Positions 42,711 to 51,238 of a DNA stretch of 64,000 bases are shown here, piece after piece. The notes below the pieces were generated by a model. It did no database searches and was not told the origin of the DNA. It worked only from the letters and a program-made list of their open reading frames with translations. Location: NCBI RefSeq assembly GCF_026240635.1, contig NZ_CP110848.1, forward strand, positions 1,366,501 through 1,430,500. Direction: 5' to 3'. The DNA comes from Trichothermofontia sichuanensis B231. GTDB lineage: Bacteria; Cyanobacteriota; Cyanobacteriia; B231. Both the position numbers and the translations under genes were made by a program. Every line of letters begins with the position of its first letter. Position 1 is the first letter of the stretch.

Positions 42711-44618
42711 CTATTCTACAGTGACCGATTTTGCCAGGTTACGGGGTTGATCGACATCTAGACCACGCCGAGCGGCGATATGATAGGCCAACAGTTGTAA
42801 CGGCACAACGGTCAAGAGTGGAGACAGGAGTTCATCCACTACCGGGATGGGTAATAGGCGATCGAACACCTCACTGGCGTGCTCATCTTGACTGACCGTC
42901 ACCCCAATGAGCAGGGCATCCCGTGCCTTGGCTTCCTGGGCATTGGAGATCACTTTCTCATAGACTGCACCCGGCATGGCAATCGCCACTACAGGTACTT
43001 TGGCATCTAACAGGGCGATCGGACCATGTTTCATTTCCCCTGCAGGATAACCTTCGGCATGGATGTAGCTAATTTCCTTAAGTTTGAGGGCACCTTCGAG
43101 GGCGATCGGGAAGTTGATGCCGCGGCCTAGAAAGATAAAGTCCTGGGTATCCACAAACTCATGGGATAACTCTTCGATATAGCGCTCCTGGCTTTCTAGA
43201 ATCAGTTCCATTTGGGCGGGCAGTTGCCGCAAGCCGTCGAGAATGGGGGCGATCGCGGTTGGCGATAGGGTTCGCCGACGGTAGGCCAATTCCAGCGCCA
43301 GGCAATAAAAGGCGACCAACTGGGCGGTAAAGGTTTTGGTGGCCGCGACGCCAATTTCAATCCCGGCGTGGGTATTGATCAGGTGTTCGACGATCGTCGC
43401 CAGGGTGCTATCAGTGCGGTTGGTAATCCCTAGCAGGTGGGGTTGGTAGTCGGGGGGTTGACCCTGACGCCGTTGGCGCTCCATATCAAGGGCTGAGAGC
43501 GTATCTGCTGTTTCCCCCGACTGGGTAACGCCGATCGTTAGGGTGTGGGGCGTCAGGGGCGGCGGCGCATAGCGAAATTCCGAGGCATAGTGCACCTGGG
43601 TGGGCACCCCTGCCAATTGCTCCAGGAGATATTTCCCGACTAGGCCGGCGTGCCAACTGGTACCACAGGCGACAATCTGGATATGGGCCAGTTGATCGGC
43701 CCAGACCGCAGGCAGGTTGAGATTGAGGGGAGAAACCTGCGACTGCTCCGGTGCCCAATCGTTCCGTAAGTAGGCTTCCAAACAGGCCCGCACGACCCCC
43801 GGCTGCTCATAGATTTCCTTGAGCATGAAATGCTTAAAGCCCTGTTTCTCCACCAGGATCGGGTTCCAGTTGAGGGTGCGGGGAAATTTCTTCAGACGCT
43901 CGCCGCCAAAGGTATACACCTCAACCCCTAGGGGCGTTAATCGGGCCAGTTCACCATTTTCCAGGGGCAAGACGGCACGGGTATGGGCCACCAAGGCCGG
44001 GGTATCAGAGGCACAGAAAAATTCCCCTTGACCAAAGCCGATCGCCAGGGGAGCCTGTTGGCGCACCGTAATTAACTCATCAGGATAGTCCGCACAGATG
44101 ACTGCTAGGGCAAACGCACCCTCCAACTGGTTCACCGCCTGCCGCACCGCTTCCAGGAAGGGAGATTGATAGCTTAAGGATTGGCCTTGGTCAGCGACGG
44201 GATGGGCCATGCACTCGGCGATCAGGTGGGGGATGACTTCCGTATCCGTTTCCGATCGAAACTCGTGGCCTTTGGCCTTCAGGTCCTCCCGCAGTTCGCG
44301 GTAGTTTTCGATAATGCCATTCTGGACCACCGCGATCCGGTAGGCCGTATCCATGTGGGGATGGGCGTTATATTCCTCTGGTTTGCCGTGGGTAGCCCAG
44401 CGGGTATGGCCAATGCCCAACCGGGCCGGGTTCTCTAGCCCTGCCAGCTTATCCTCCAGATTTTGCAGCTTACCCTTAGCGCGAACGCACTGGATTTGCC
44501 CCTCATGCACAGTAGCAATCCCTGCCGAGTCGTAGCCGCGATACTCTAGCTTGCGCAGCCCTTCTAGCAAAATGCTACTGGCGGCCTGGGTACCGATATA
44601 GCCAACAATGCCACACAT
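42711..44618 (-). CDS. glmS: Glutamine-fructose-6-phosphate aminotransferase
   Basis: Makes glucosamine-6-phosphate from fructose-6-phosphate and glutamine for the cell wall. It has 635 residues from ATG 44618, chosen because the catalytic N-terminal Cys (MCGIVGYIG) must be residue 2. The glutaminase domain (1-230) shows GIGHTRWATHG and RSETDTEVIPHLI. Two SIS domains follow, with ACGTSWHAGLVGK and GVTQSGETADTLSAL, then FLGRGINFPIALEGALKLKEISYIHAEGYPAGEMKHGP (in parts) and the C-terminal DQPRNLAKSVTVE. The frame extends artificially to 44675. The gene is divergent from the nitrilase gene. Confidence 0.97.
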   Translation of the reverse strand: MCGIVGYIGTQAASSILLEGLRKLEYRGYDSAGIATVHEGQIQCVRAKGKLQNLEDKLAGLENPARLGIGHTRWATHGKPEEYNAHPHMDTAYRIAVVQNGIIENYRELREDLKAKGHEFRSETDTEVIPHLIAECMAHPVADQGQSLSYQSPFLEAVRQAVNQLEGAFALAVICADYPDELITVRQQAPLAIGFGQGEFFCASDTPALVAHTRAVLPLENGELARLTPLGVEVYTFGGERLKKFPRTLNWNPILVEKQGFKHFMLKEIYEQPGVVRACLEAYLRNDWAPEQSQVSPLNLNLPAVWADQLAHIQIVACGTSWHAGLVGKYLLEQLAGVPTQVHYASEFRYAPPPLTPHTLTIGVTQSGETADTLSALDMERQRRQGQPPDYQPHLLGITNRTDSTLATIVEHLINTHAGIEIGVAATKTFTAQLVAFYCLALELAYRRRTLSPTAIAPILDGLRQLPAQMELILESQERYIEELSHEFVDTQDFIFLGRGINFPIALEGALKLKEISYIHAEGYPAGEMKHGPIALLDAKVPVVAIAMPGAVYEKVISNAQEAKARDALLIGVTVSQDEHASEVFDRLLPIPVVDELLSPLLTVVPLQLLAYHIAARRGLDVDQPRNLAKSVTVE

Positions 44619-44923
44619 ACGCGCCAACCTCCTGCCCAATCGCGTTGCGACGCCAATGGTGTATCCGAATGACATCTGATTTAATCAGCCCATTCTGCCC
44701 CGATTTTCTTGATTTGGAAACTGATAGGGCCAAGATCAGCGCCAAAATCTGGGCGACCAACACTGGGTCTAGCGATCGCGCCCGCTGTTGCACCATCTTG
44801 CCTAGCTTGCGTAAATTCGGGAGAAACCCAAGGGTTGGAAGTACCAACAACATGGGAAAATTCTTCAGCAGCCTTGCTTGGCCCTATTGTTCCCCTTTCT
44901 CGTTTTACCCCGCTGAAATTGCT
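44619..44923. other. Divergent intergenic region, no gene seen
   Basis: This 305-bp spacer lies between glmS and the nitrilase gene. It must hold both promoters. Open frames exist on both strands but lack homology-like sequence. No glmS ribozyme core was recognised. Confidence 0.5.
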
Positions 44924-45736
44924 ATGCAGTCCTATCTGGCCGCCGCTATCCAAATGACCAGTTCGCCGGATCTGGAAAAGAATCTGGCCCATGCTGAAGA
45001 TTTGATTGACTTGGCTGTGCGCCAAGGGGCCGAACTGGTTGGCCTACCGGAAAATTTCCCCTTCCTGGGTACGGATGATGAAAAGGCTGCCCAGGCCGAG
45101 CGCATTGGGCAGGCGAGTGAGAAGTTTCTGCAAACGATGGCCCAACGCTATCAGATTACGCTGCTGGGGGGCGGCTTCCCGGTACCTACCCCAGAGGGTA
45201 AGGTGTATAACACGGCGCAACTGGTGGGACCGGATGGGCGGGTGTTGACCCAATACCGCAAGGTGCATCTGTTTGATGTAAATGTGCCGGATGGCAATAC
45301 CTACTGTGAGTCGAAGACGGTGTTAGCGGGTACCCAATTGCCGACGGTGTACGATTCCCCCCAGTTTGGCAAGTTAGGGTTATCGGTTTGTTACGATGTG
45401 CGGTTTCCGGAACTCTATCGCCATCTGTCCCAGGCGGGTGCGGAAGTGCTGTTTGTTCCGGCGGCGTTTACGGCGTTTACGGGGAAAGATCACTGGCAAG
45501 TCTTGCTACAAGCGCGGGCGATCGAAAATACCTGCTATGTCATCGCCCCGGCCCAGACGGGGAAACACTATGCCCTGCGTCATACCCACGGCCATGCCAT
45601 GATTGTTGATCCCTGGGGGGTGGTGCTGGCGGACGCTGGGGATCAACCGGGGGTGGCGATCGCCCAGATTGATCCGTCCCGGCTTGCCCAGGTGCGGCGG
45701 CAGATGCCCTCGCTCCAGCATCGGGTGTTTGCCTGA
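44924..45736 (+). CDS. Nitrilase-family amidohydrolase (Nit1/Nit2 type)
   Basis: A 270-residue carbon-nitrogen hydrolase. The catalytic Glu-Lys-Cys triad is visible: VGLPENFPF (Glu about residue 44), YRKVHLFDV (Lys about 114) and LGLSVCYDVRFPELYR (Cys about 156). The Nit family removes damaged glutathione or omega-amides such as 2-oxoglutaramate; the subfamily cannot be decided by eye. I chose ATG 44924 (MQSYLAAAIQM); the frame is open to 44645. mutY follows 3 bp after its stop and is probably co-transcribed. Confidence 0.92.
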   Translation: MQSYLAAAIQMTSSPDLEKNLAHAEDLIDLAVRQGAELVGLPENFPFLGTDDEKAAQAERIGQASEKFLQTMAQRYQITLLGGGFPVPTPEGKVYNTAQLVGPDGRVLTQYRKVHLFDVNVPDGNTYCESKTVLAGTQLPTVYDSPQFGKLGLSVCYDVRFPELYRHLSQAGAEVLFVPAAFTAFTGKDHWQVLLQARAIENTCYVIAPAQTGKHYALRHTHGHAMIVDPWGVVLADAGDQPGVAIAQIDPSRLAQVRRQMPSLQHRVFA

Positions 45737-45739
45737 GAG

Positions 45740-46807
45740 ATGTTACCGATCGCGGCATTACGGCGATCGCTGCTGAGTTGGTATGCCCAATCAGGCCGGG
45801 ATCTGCCCTGGCGGCACACCCATGATCCCTATGCCATCTGGGTATCTGAGATCATGTTGCAACAAACCCAGGTGCAAACGGTCATCCCCTACTATCACCG
45901 CTGGTTAGAACACTTCCCAACAATCCCGGATCTGGCTCAGGCCGATCAACAAGCCGTCCTCAAATGCTGGCAAGGCTTGGGCTACTATGCCCGTGCCCGC
46001 AATCTCCATCGGGCGGCCCAACAGATCGTGCAGCGACACAATGGGATCTTTCCCACCGAGATGGAGGTGGTGCTAACCCTGCCGGGGATTGGCCGGACTA
46101 CAGCCGGTGGTATTCTCAGTGCGGCGTTTAACCAGCCGACGCCGATCCTGGATGGCAATGTGAAGCGGGTTCTGGCACGGCTTTTAGCCTTAGAAGTTCC
46201 CCCGAAGCAGGCCTTGGCCCAACTGTGGCAGGTGTCTGAACAGGTGCTCGATCGCCAGCAGCCCCGTCAGTTTAACCAAGCCCTGATGGATCTGGGGGCG
46301 ACCCTGTGCACGCGGCACCAGCCGGACTGTCACCACTGTCCCTGGCAGATCCACTGTGGCGCATACAATCAAGGAAAACAAGCTGAAATTCCGATGACTG
46401 AACCGCGATCGCCCTTACCCCATAAGCACATTGGCGTGGCTGTGATCTGGAATGATCAGGGCCAAATCCTCATCGATCGTCGGCCCCAGGATGGCCTGTT
46501 GGGCGGGCTGTGGGAGTTTCCAGGGGGTAAACAGGAACCGGAGGAGATGATTACAGCCTGCATTGAACGGGAAATTCAGGAGGAATTGGGTATCACGATC
46601 CGGGTAGGAGAACCGTTGATCGTCCTGGAACACGCCTATACCCACTATCGGGTGACGTTGCACGTTTACCAGTGTCAACATCTGAGCGGCGAACCCCAGG
46701 CGATCGGCTGTGACGAGGTGCGCTGGGTCACGTTAGCGGAGTTGGATGATTATGCCTTCCCCAAGGCGAATGAAAAAATTATTGCCGCCTTGCGTCAGAC
46801 GCAGTAA
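45740..46807 (+). CDS. mutY: A/G-specific adenine DNA glycosylase
   Basis: Removes adenine mispaired with 8-oxoguanine. It has 355 residues. The catalytic Glu is in VSEIMLQQTQVQTVIPYY (about residue 36). The helix-hairpin-helix is LPGIGRTTAGGILSAAF, and the catalytic Asp is in ILDGNVKRVLARL. The [4Fe-4S] cysteines follow the usual C-x6-C-x2-C-x5-C spacing in CTRHQPDCHHCPWQIHCGAY. The C-terminal 130 residues are the Nudix-like domain (GGLWEFPGGKQEPEE) that reads 8-oxoG. The stop TAA at 46805 falls within the 8-bp duplication made by MITE copy 3. Confidence 0.96.
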   Translation: MLPIAALRRSLLSWYAQSGRDLPWRHTHDPYAIWVSEIMLQQTQVQTVIPYYHRWLEHFPTIPDLAQADQQAVLKCWQGLGYYARARNLHRAAQQIVQRHNGIFPTEMEVVLTLPGIGRTTAGGILSAAFNQPTPILDGNVKRVLARLLALEVPPKQALAQLWQVSEQVLDRQQPRQFNQALMDLGATLCTRHQPDCHHCPWQIHCGAYNQGKQAEIPMTEPRSPLPHKHIGVAVIWNDQGQILIDRRPQDGLLGGLWEFPGGKQEPEEMITACIEREIQEELGITIRVGEPLIVLEHAYTHYRVTLHVYQCQHLSGEPQAIGCDEVRWVTLAELDDYAFPKANEKIIAALRQTQ

Positions 46808-46808
46808 T

Positions 46809-46906
46809 GGTTCTTCTGGGTTTATGGTGGGGGCGCGTAGCGCCCCCACCATAAACCCAGTATTTTGTAGCTTTTTGCACTGTTACACCAAAATCTCAGA
46901 AGAGCC
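46809..46906 (-). mobile_element. MITE family A, copy 3 (98 bp) at the mutY stop
   Basis: The element begins GGTTCTTCTGGG, with the GC-rich palindrome at the left end, and ends CTCAGAAGAGCC. Its orientation is reversed relative to copy 4, with which it shares the arm GATTTTGGTGTAACAGTGCA. It is 13 bp shorter than copy 4. The 8-bp duplication gcagtaat (46801-46808 and 46907-46914) includes the mutY stop codon, so the coding sequence is not altered. Confidence 0.92.
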
Positions 46907-47111
46907 GCAGTAATTGACAATGCACTTGAGAGGCTTGGCAAGCAAAAAGTAGACCATTTTCTGAGCCTACCCCCCAACAAGTTGATTCTATGGCGGCGCT
47001 CTCAGTTATCCAATCCCGATCCTATGCATATAGTGCCGACTTGCATCTCCCCATCTCTCGACTGATAGACTATAGGCAATTCCAGGTTAGCATCAAAGGT
47101 AGTAATCCATC

Positions 47112-47312
47112 ATGACTAAAATAGAGCACATAAAAGCTGAAATTGAGGCACTCACGCAGGATGAATTTATCCAATTACGAGCGTGGTTTGCTGAGAAAGA
47201 TTGGTTACGTTGGGATAGACAGATTGAGGCTGATGTGGCTGCTGGCAAGCTAGACTTCTTGCTCGAAGAAGCCATGATAGCTAAGGCTCAAGGTGAATTA
47301 CAGGATCTCTAA
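47112..47312 (+). CDS. Antitoxin-like protein of a RelE-type module
   Basis: A 66-residue protein with IEHIKAEIEALTQDEFIQLR, WFAEKDWLRWDRQIEADVAA and GKLDFLLEEAMIAKAQGEL. This matches a small cyanobacterial family typically encoded just upstream of a RelE/ParE-like toxin (remembered pattern FRAWF...WD.QIEAD...GKLD). The next gene begins with GTG directly after its TAA stop. The toxin downstream is broken (see the next entry), so the antitoxin may be an orphan. The start is ATG 47112. Confidence 0.75.
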   Translation: MTKIEHIKAEIEALTQDEFIQLRAWFAEKDWLRWDRQIEADVAAGKLDFLLEEAMIAKAQGELQDL

Positions 47313-47432
47313 GTGCATCGAACCACACCACGGTTTTGGAAGTGCTTTAGAGCATTAGCAATTGAGGATGGCCCTGACTTTATCTGGGTATGGATAGGTG
47401 ACCACAGCGAGTACGATCGCTTGCTCCGCTAG
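47313..47432 (+). pseudogene. RelE/ParE-like toxin with an internal in-frame deletion
   Basis: The GTG frame reads HRTTPRFWKCFRALAIEDGP then DFIWVWIGDHSEYDRLLR. The first 11 residues match the N-terminus and the remainder matches the C-terminus of a family of about 85-90-residue toxins (remembered form TTPRFW..F..LP...HPSLHFKK...WSVR.GLNYRALA.E...FIWVWIGTH..YD.LL). The middle, roughly 45-50 codons including the RNA-cleaving Arg/Lys segment, is missing without loss of frame. The gene is probably inactive. It follows the antitoxin directly. Confidence 0.72.
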
Positions 47433-47634
47433 CTTTAATGAACTGAGCTGTGTTTCCCTCCTGACAAGTCTTCCTGAACCGCTCCGTCTCAAAAGGTCTC
47501 CCAGATTGATGCGTTCTCTAGAGACGCTACCTGTCTGAGGGGGCAGGGAGACGATACTATTGAGAAGTATTCGCAAAAATAGGACCGATTTCTGAGATAC
47601 CGATCGCGCCCATGACCTTGCCGCCCCCCTTCCT

Positions 47635-48735
47635 ATGAATCAGCCACGATTTTGGAAAAATCTACCGGCTCCGGTGCGAGTGCTGATTCGCCCGATGTTA
47701 TTCCTTTCCCTGGGACTCCACGCCTTACTGCTCTTGCTACCCTTGCCGGGTGAACGCGAGCCAGAACCTGAACCCGAACCCGAACTTTTGCCAGCGGAAC
47801 AGGCAATTAAAGTCGTGCCTGCGCCCAATCTGGCAGCGGGTAAGCCACTCACCCCGAAACCTACCTCGCCTTCGCCCGTCGCTAAGCCTACCCGACCAGC
47901 CGCGCCGCCGCGTTCGTCACCGACAACACCCCCGATCGTGGCTTCGCAACCCCCGCCGCCGGTGAGCAATCAGCCGACGCCATCGGCAAGTCCTCGTCCA
48001 TCGGAGCCAGAAGCACCATCCAGCCCACCCGCGATCGACCTGAACGCCCCTTCCCCTGAACCAATACCACCAGCGGCAGCCCCGACGGGAGCCTTTGATG
48101 ACTTTCCTAAGCCAGAGGGAACGGTCGCGGGCTGTTTGGGCCTAAATCAGTGTCAACAGGCGGAGGGTGTTCGGCTGACCCGCTTAGTGCAGGATTTACA
48201 GACAATGTTGGAACGTCAAGGTTATGCCGTCACCGCCGTCGATCTGGACAATGATCAGGGGCGACGGGTCTTTGAAGTCACCAAGGGAGAGGAAAAGCGC
48301 TATCTCAATCTATTTTCAACACCAGAGGGAACGGTTTACCTATTGGCAGAGCAAATCCTCACGCTGGCCGAGGTGGAGGCGATGGCGGCATCCCGACAAG
48401 CCCTAGTAACCCTGGTACAGGGTTTATCTAACCAGCAGGCAAGGGGGCAGGACTTTACCCAGCCCAATGCTTTCTTTACCGAGATGGGTTTACGGGAAGG
48501 GCTAGAGCCGTTTTTTCCCCTAGTGGCCGCTCAAACGCCCGATCGTCTCTGGGCTACCCAGCTAGCCCCCCAACTCCAGCAACAAGGCTTTACGGTAGCT
48601 CCCTTGCCGGACTATGCCGGTGGTCCCCTCTACCAAGTGCAGCAGGGCGCGTTGGTATACTATTTGAGTCTAGTGCCTGCGGCTGGGGGGCAAGGAGCGA
48701 TCGTCACCCTCTGGTCGCAAATGCCTAGGCCGTAG
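47635..48735 (+). CDS. Proline-rich, TonB-like periplasmic protein of unknown function
   Basis: A 366-residue protein. A positively charged start precedes one membrane anchor (VRVLIRPMLFLSLGLHALLL, about residues 14-36), then EPEPEPEPELL and a 130-residue Pro/Ala/Ser-rich spacer, the build of TonB-type energy transducers. The C-terminal half (about 165-366) is folded and contains two repeated-looking units beginning VAGCLGLNQCQQAEGVRLTR and FFPLVAAQTPDRLWATQLAP. It does not show the usual TonB C-terminal motif, and no ExbB/ExbD is adjacent. I do not recognise the domain. The start is ATG 47635. Confidence 0.6.
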   Translation: MNQPRFWKNLPAPVRVLIRPMLFLSLGLHALLLLLPLPGEREPEPEPEPELLPAEQAIKVVPAPNLAAGKPLTPKPTSPSPVAKPTRPAAPPRSSPTTPPIVASQPPPPVSNQPTPSASPRPSEPEAPSSPPAIDLNAPSPEPIPPAAAPTGAFDDFPKPEGTVAGCLGLNQCQQAEGVRLTRLVQDLQTMLERQGYAVTAVDLDNDQGRRVFEVTKGEEKRYLNLFSTPEGTVYLLAEQILTLAEVEAMAASRQALVTLVQGLSNQQARGQDFTQPNAFFTEMGLREGLEPFFPLVAAQTPDRLWATQLAPQLQQQGFTVAPLPDYAGGPLYQVQQGALVYYLSLVPAAGGQGAIVTLWSQMPRP

Positions 48736-48765
48736 TTCTAATAATTTGACTGGAGCGGGAAGCCC

Positions 48766-51168
48766 ATGCATCAATTACATTCCTTGAGAACTGTAATCAT
48801 CACTGCTTCTGATGCTCAATATTTTGATCTAGCCCAAGGTACGATCCTTTCGGTTCTAGAAGCCCAAAAGACAAATCAAATCTCAATTGGTTTCTTAGAT
48901 CTTGGCTGTACTCTAGAACAGCTTGCTTGGCTCAAACAGAGAGTTGATTCCATCCAAAAGCCAACCTGGCATTTTAACTTTCCCAATCAAGACAAAACCC
49001 CTGGCTATGTTAAGGGTTTGTTAGTACGTCCTTACCTGCGGCAGTATTTTCCGGACTTCGATATTTATTTGTGGATTGATGCTGATGCTTGGGTTCAAGA
49101 CTGGTTAGCGCCGGAGCTATATATTCACGGTGCAGCGCGAAGAAAAGGATTGGCAATTACTCCAGAATATCACCGCGCTAGCCAACAGCTTTATGGGGGA
49201 TTACCGAACTTCTGGCGCTGGATTTACGATCGCTACTTAGAAAACTTTAACGAAGCAATCGCTCAGAAACTACAAAGTTATCCTCTCTGCAATGCAGGTA
49301 TTTTCTCACTGCATAAGGATGCTAAACATTGGCAACTATGGGAAAAACACCTTAAAGAAGCCTTGCAAAAGCCTCAAGAAAAAATGGTAAAGATGTCAGA
49401 TCAGTTTGTGCTAAATTTTGTAATTTATGAGTGTGGTCTGTTTAATTATACTGAAATTCTACCAGCATGGTGCAACTGGATTTTCAATGCTTTTCCAGCC
49501 TGGGATAAAATTCAAGGAAGGTTAGTTGAACCCTACCTCCCTCATCACCCGATTGGGATTCTACACTTGGCAGGTAGACAAAATATTGGAAGTGTTAAAC
49601 TTCAGGCAACTGATGGCAGTATAGTTGAGCTAAATGTAAGATATAAATCAAAACAAAACCCTGTTTTCAGAGATGCATCTAAGGTTGAGTTAATGAATAG
49701 TACAAGTCATTCACAAAATCGCTGGGACTATATTTCTCCAGGATTTCACGTGGTTAGGCCAGATAGCGCTTTTCCAAATATGCAAGTAGGTCAGGCAGAT
49801 CCAAGCAAGTGGAAGTATCTTCGCTGGCAAATTCCTCATAATTGGTATGTTGATCAACGCTATCCTCATATTGGTTTTTTAAGTCGTGATGAGGTACATA
49901 TTCTTTATAACAATGCTTTACGATTTCGCGGTAAGAAAGCGTTAGAGATTGGCTGTTGGATGGGATGGTCAGCCTGTCATTTAATGCTCGCTGGCGTTGA
50001 TCTAGATATTATTGATCCGATTCTAGCAAATCCGGAAGTTCGCACCAGTGTTGTCAGTTCTCTGCAAACCGCTTGTCAATCTGCTGGGATAGCTGGGCAA
50101 TTTGTGTTAGTGCCTGGTTACAGTCCACAAAAGGTTGAGGAATTAGCTCTGCAACATGGCAGGAAGTGGTCTCTTATCTTCATTGATGGTGAACATGGGG
50201 CACCCGGTCCTCTCAACGACGCGATCGCCTGTGAAAAATATGCCGAAGCTGATGCAATGGTCCTATTTCATGATCTTGCTGCACCTGATGTGGCCCAGGG
50301 CTTAGACTATTTCCGCGATCGAGGCTGGCACACAATGATTTATCAAACAATGCAAATCATGGGTGTGGCATGGCGTGGCAATGTTCAACCAGTACAACAT
50401 CAACCTGATCCAAAAGTTAGTTGGACTTTACCGGATTTCTTGAAAGGCTATCGAACTAGCAGTTTATCAGTGCCAGAATACCCTAGTAATCATAACGGTG
50501 ATCTAGACAGTCGACAAGAATTTCATGAGATTGTCGAAAAAATACGCCCCTTCTCATTACTGAGTGAAGCTCGCCTCCATAACCTGTACACAAAAGCCAA
50601 GGAAATTTGTATTAACGATTTGCCAGGGAACTTTGTTGAATGTGGTACCTATCGGGGAGGAGTCGCTGCGATGTTAGGTGTTATTATCCAACGCTATAGT
50701 TCCCGCCCCCGTAAAGTTTATGCCTTTGATACATTTGAAGGGATGCCTGAGCCAACAGAAATTGATAAGCATCAAAATACACCTGCTAATCAAACGGGTT
50801 TTGGAGCAGGAGCGTTGAAAGCACCGATTGCCGAAAACATTGCAAAAATCTGCCAGATTCTAAATGTCCAGGATATCGTTGTTCCAGTACAAGGACTATT
50901 TGCGCAAACATTACCTACTTACAAATTTTTAATTGATAAAATATCACTTTTGCATGCTGATGGCGATTGGTATGAATCAACGATGGATATTTTTAGGAAC
51001 TTATACAATCAAGTCATTGAAAATGGGATTATTCAAGTGGATGATTATGGCCATTGGCAAGGATGTCGTCAGGCTATTCATGACTTTGAGAAAACTCAAG
51101 GGATTAGCTTTCATCTGTACCCAATTGACTATACAGGGGTCTGGTTTACCAAACAATCAATAAGGTAG
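48766..51168 (+). CDS. Three-domain glycosyltransferase / methyltransferase / TylF-type O-methyltransferase
   Basis: An 800-residue multidomain protein. Residues 1-300 resemble a GT-A glycosyltransferase (metal motif WIDADAW with Asp105 and Asp107, NAGIFSLHKDAKHWQLW, a late HPIGILHLAG). Residues 365-560 are a class I SAM methyltransferase: ALEIGCWMGWSACHLMLAG (SAM site) and SLIFIDGEHGAPGPLNDAIA. Residues 590-800 are TylF/MycF-like: GNFVECGTYRGGVAAMLGV, VYAFDTFEGMPEP, LHADGDWYESTMDIFRNLYN and QVDDYGHWQGCRQAIHDFE. This suggests a sugar-transfer enzyme that also methylates its product. Base composition is AT-richer than its neighbours. It starts at ATG 48766. Confidence 0.8.
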   Translation: MHQLHSLRTVIITASDAQYFDLAQGTILSVLEAQKTNQISIGFLDLGCTLEQLAWLKQRVDSIQKPTWHFNFPNQDKTPGYVKGLLVRPYLRQYFPDFDIYLWIDADAWVQDWLAPELYIHGAARRKGLAITPEYHRASQQLYGGLPNFWRWIYDRYLENFNEAIAQKLQSYPLCNAGIFSLHKDAKHWQLWEKHLKEALQKPQEKMVKMSDQFVLNFVIYECGLFNYTEILPAWCNWIFNAFPAWDKIQGRLVEPYLPHHPIGILHLAGRQNIGSVKLQATDGSIVELNVRYKSKQNPVFRDASKVELMNSTSHSQNRWDYISPGFHVVRPDSAFPNMQVGQADPSKWKYLRWQIPHNWYVDQRYPHIGFLSRDEVHILYNNALRFRGKKALEIGCWMGWSACHLMLAGVDLDIIDPILANPEVRTSVVSSLQTACQSAGIAGQFVLVPGYSPQKVEELALQHGRKWSLIFIDGEHGAPGPLNDAIACEKYAEADAMVLFHDLAAPDVAQGLDYFRDRGWHTMIYQTMQIMGVAWRGNVQPVQHQPDPKVSWTLPDFLKGYRTSSLSVPEYPSNHNGDLDSRQEFHEIVEKIRPFSLLSEARLHNLYTKAKEICINDLPGNFVECGTYRGGVAAMLGVIIQRYSSRPRKVYAFDTFEGMPEPTEIDKHQNTPANQTGFGAGALKAPIAENIAKICQILNVQDIVVPVQGLFAQTLPTYKFLIDKISLLHADGDWYESTMDIFRNLYNQVIENGIIQVDDYGHWQGCRQAIHDFEKTQGISFHLYPIDYTGVWFTKQSIR

Positions 51169-51238
51169 TTTGTTATCCCAATCGAGTAAAATGGCGTCAA
51201 TACCTCAACTGCAAACTTAGACAGGTTTTACGAGTTGC

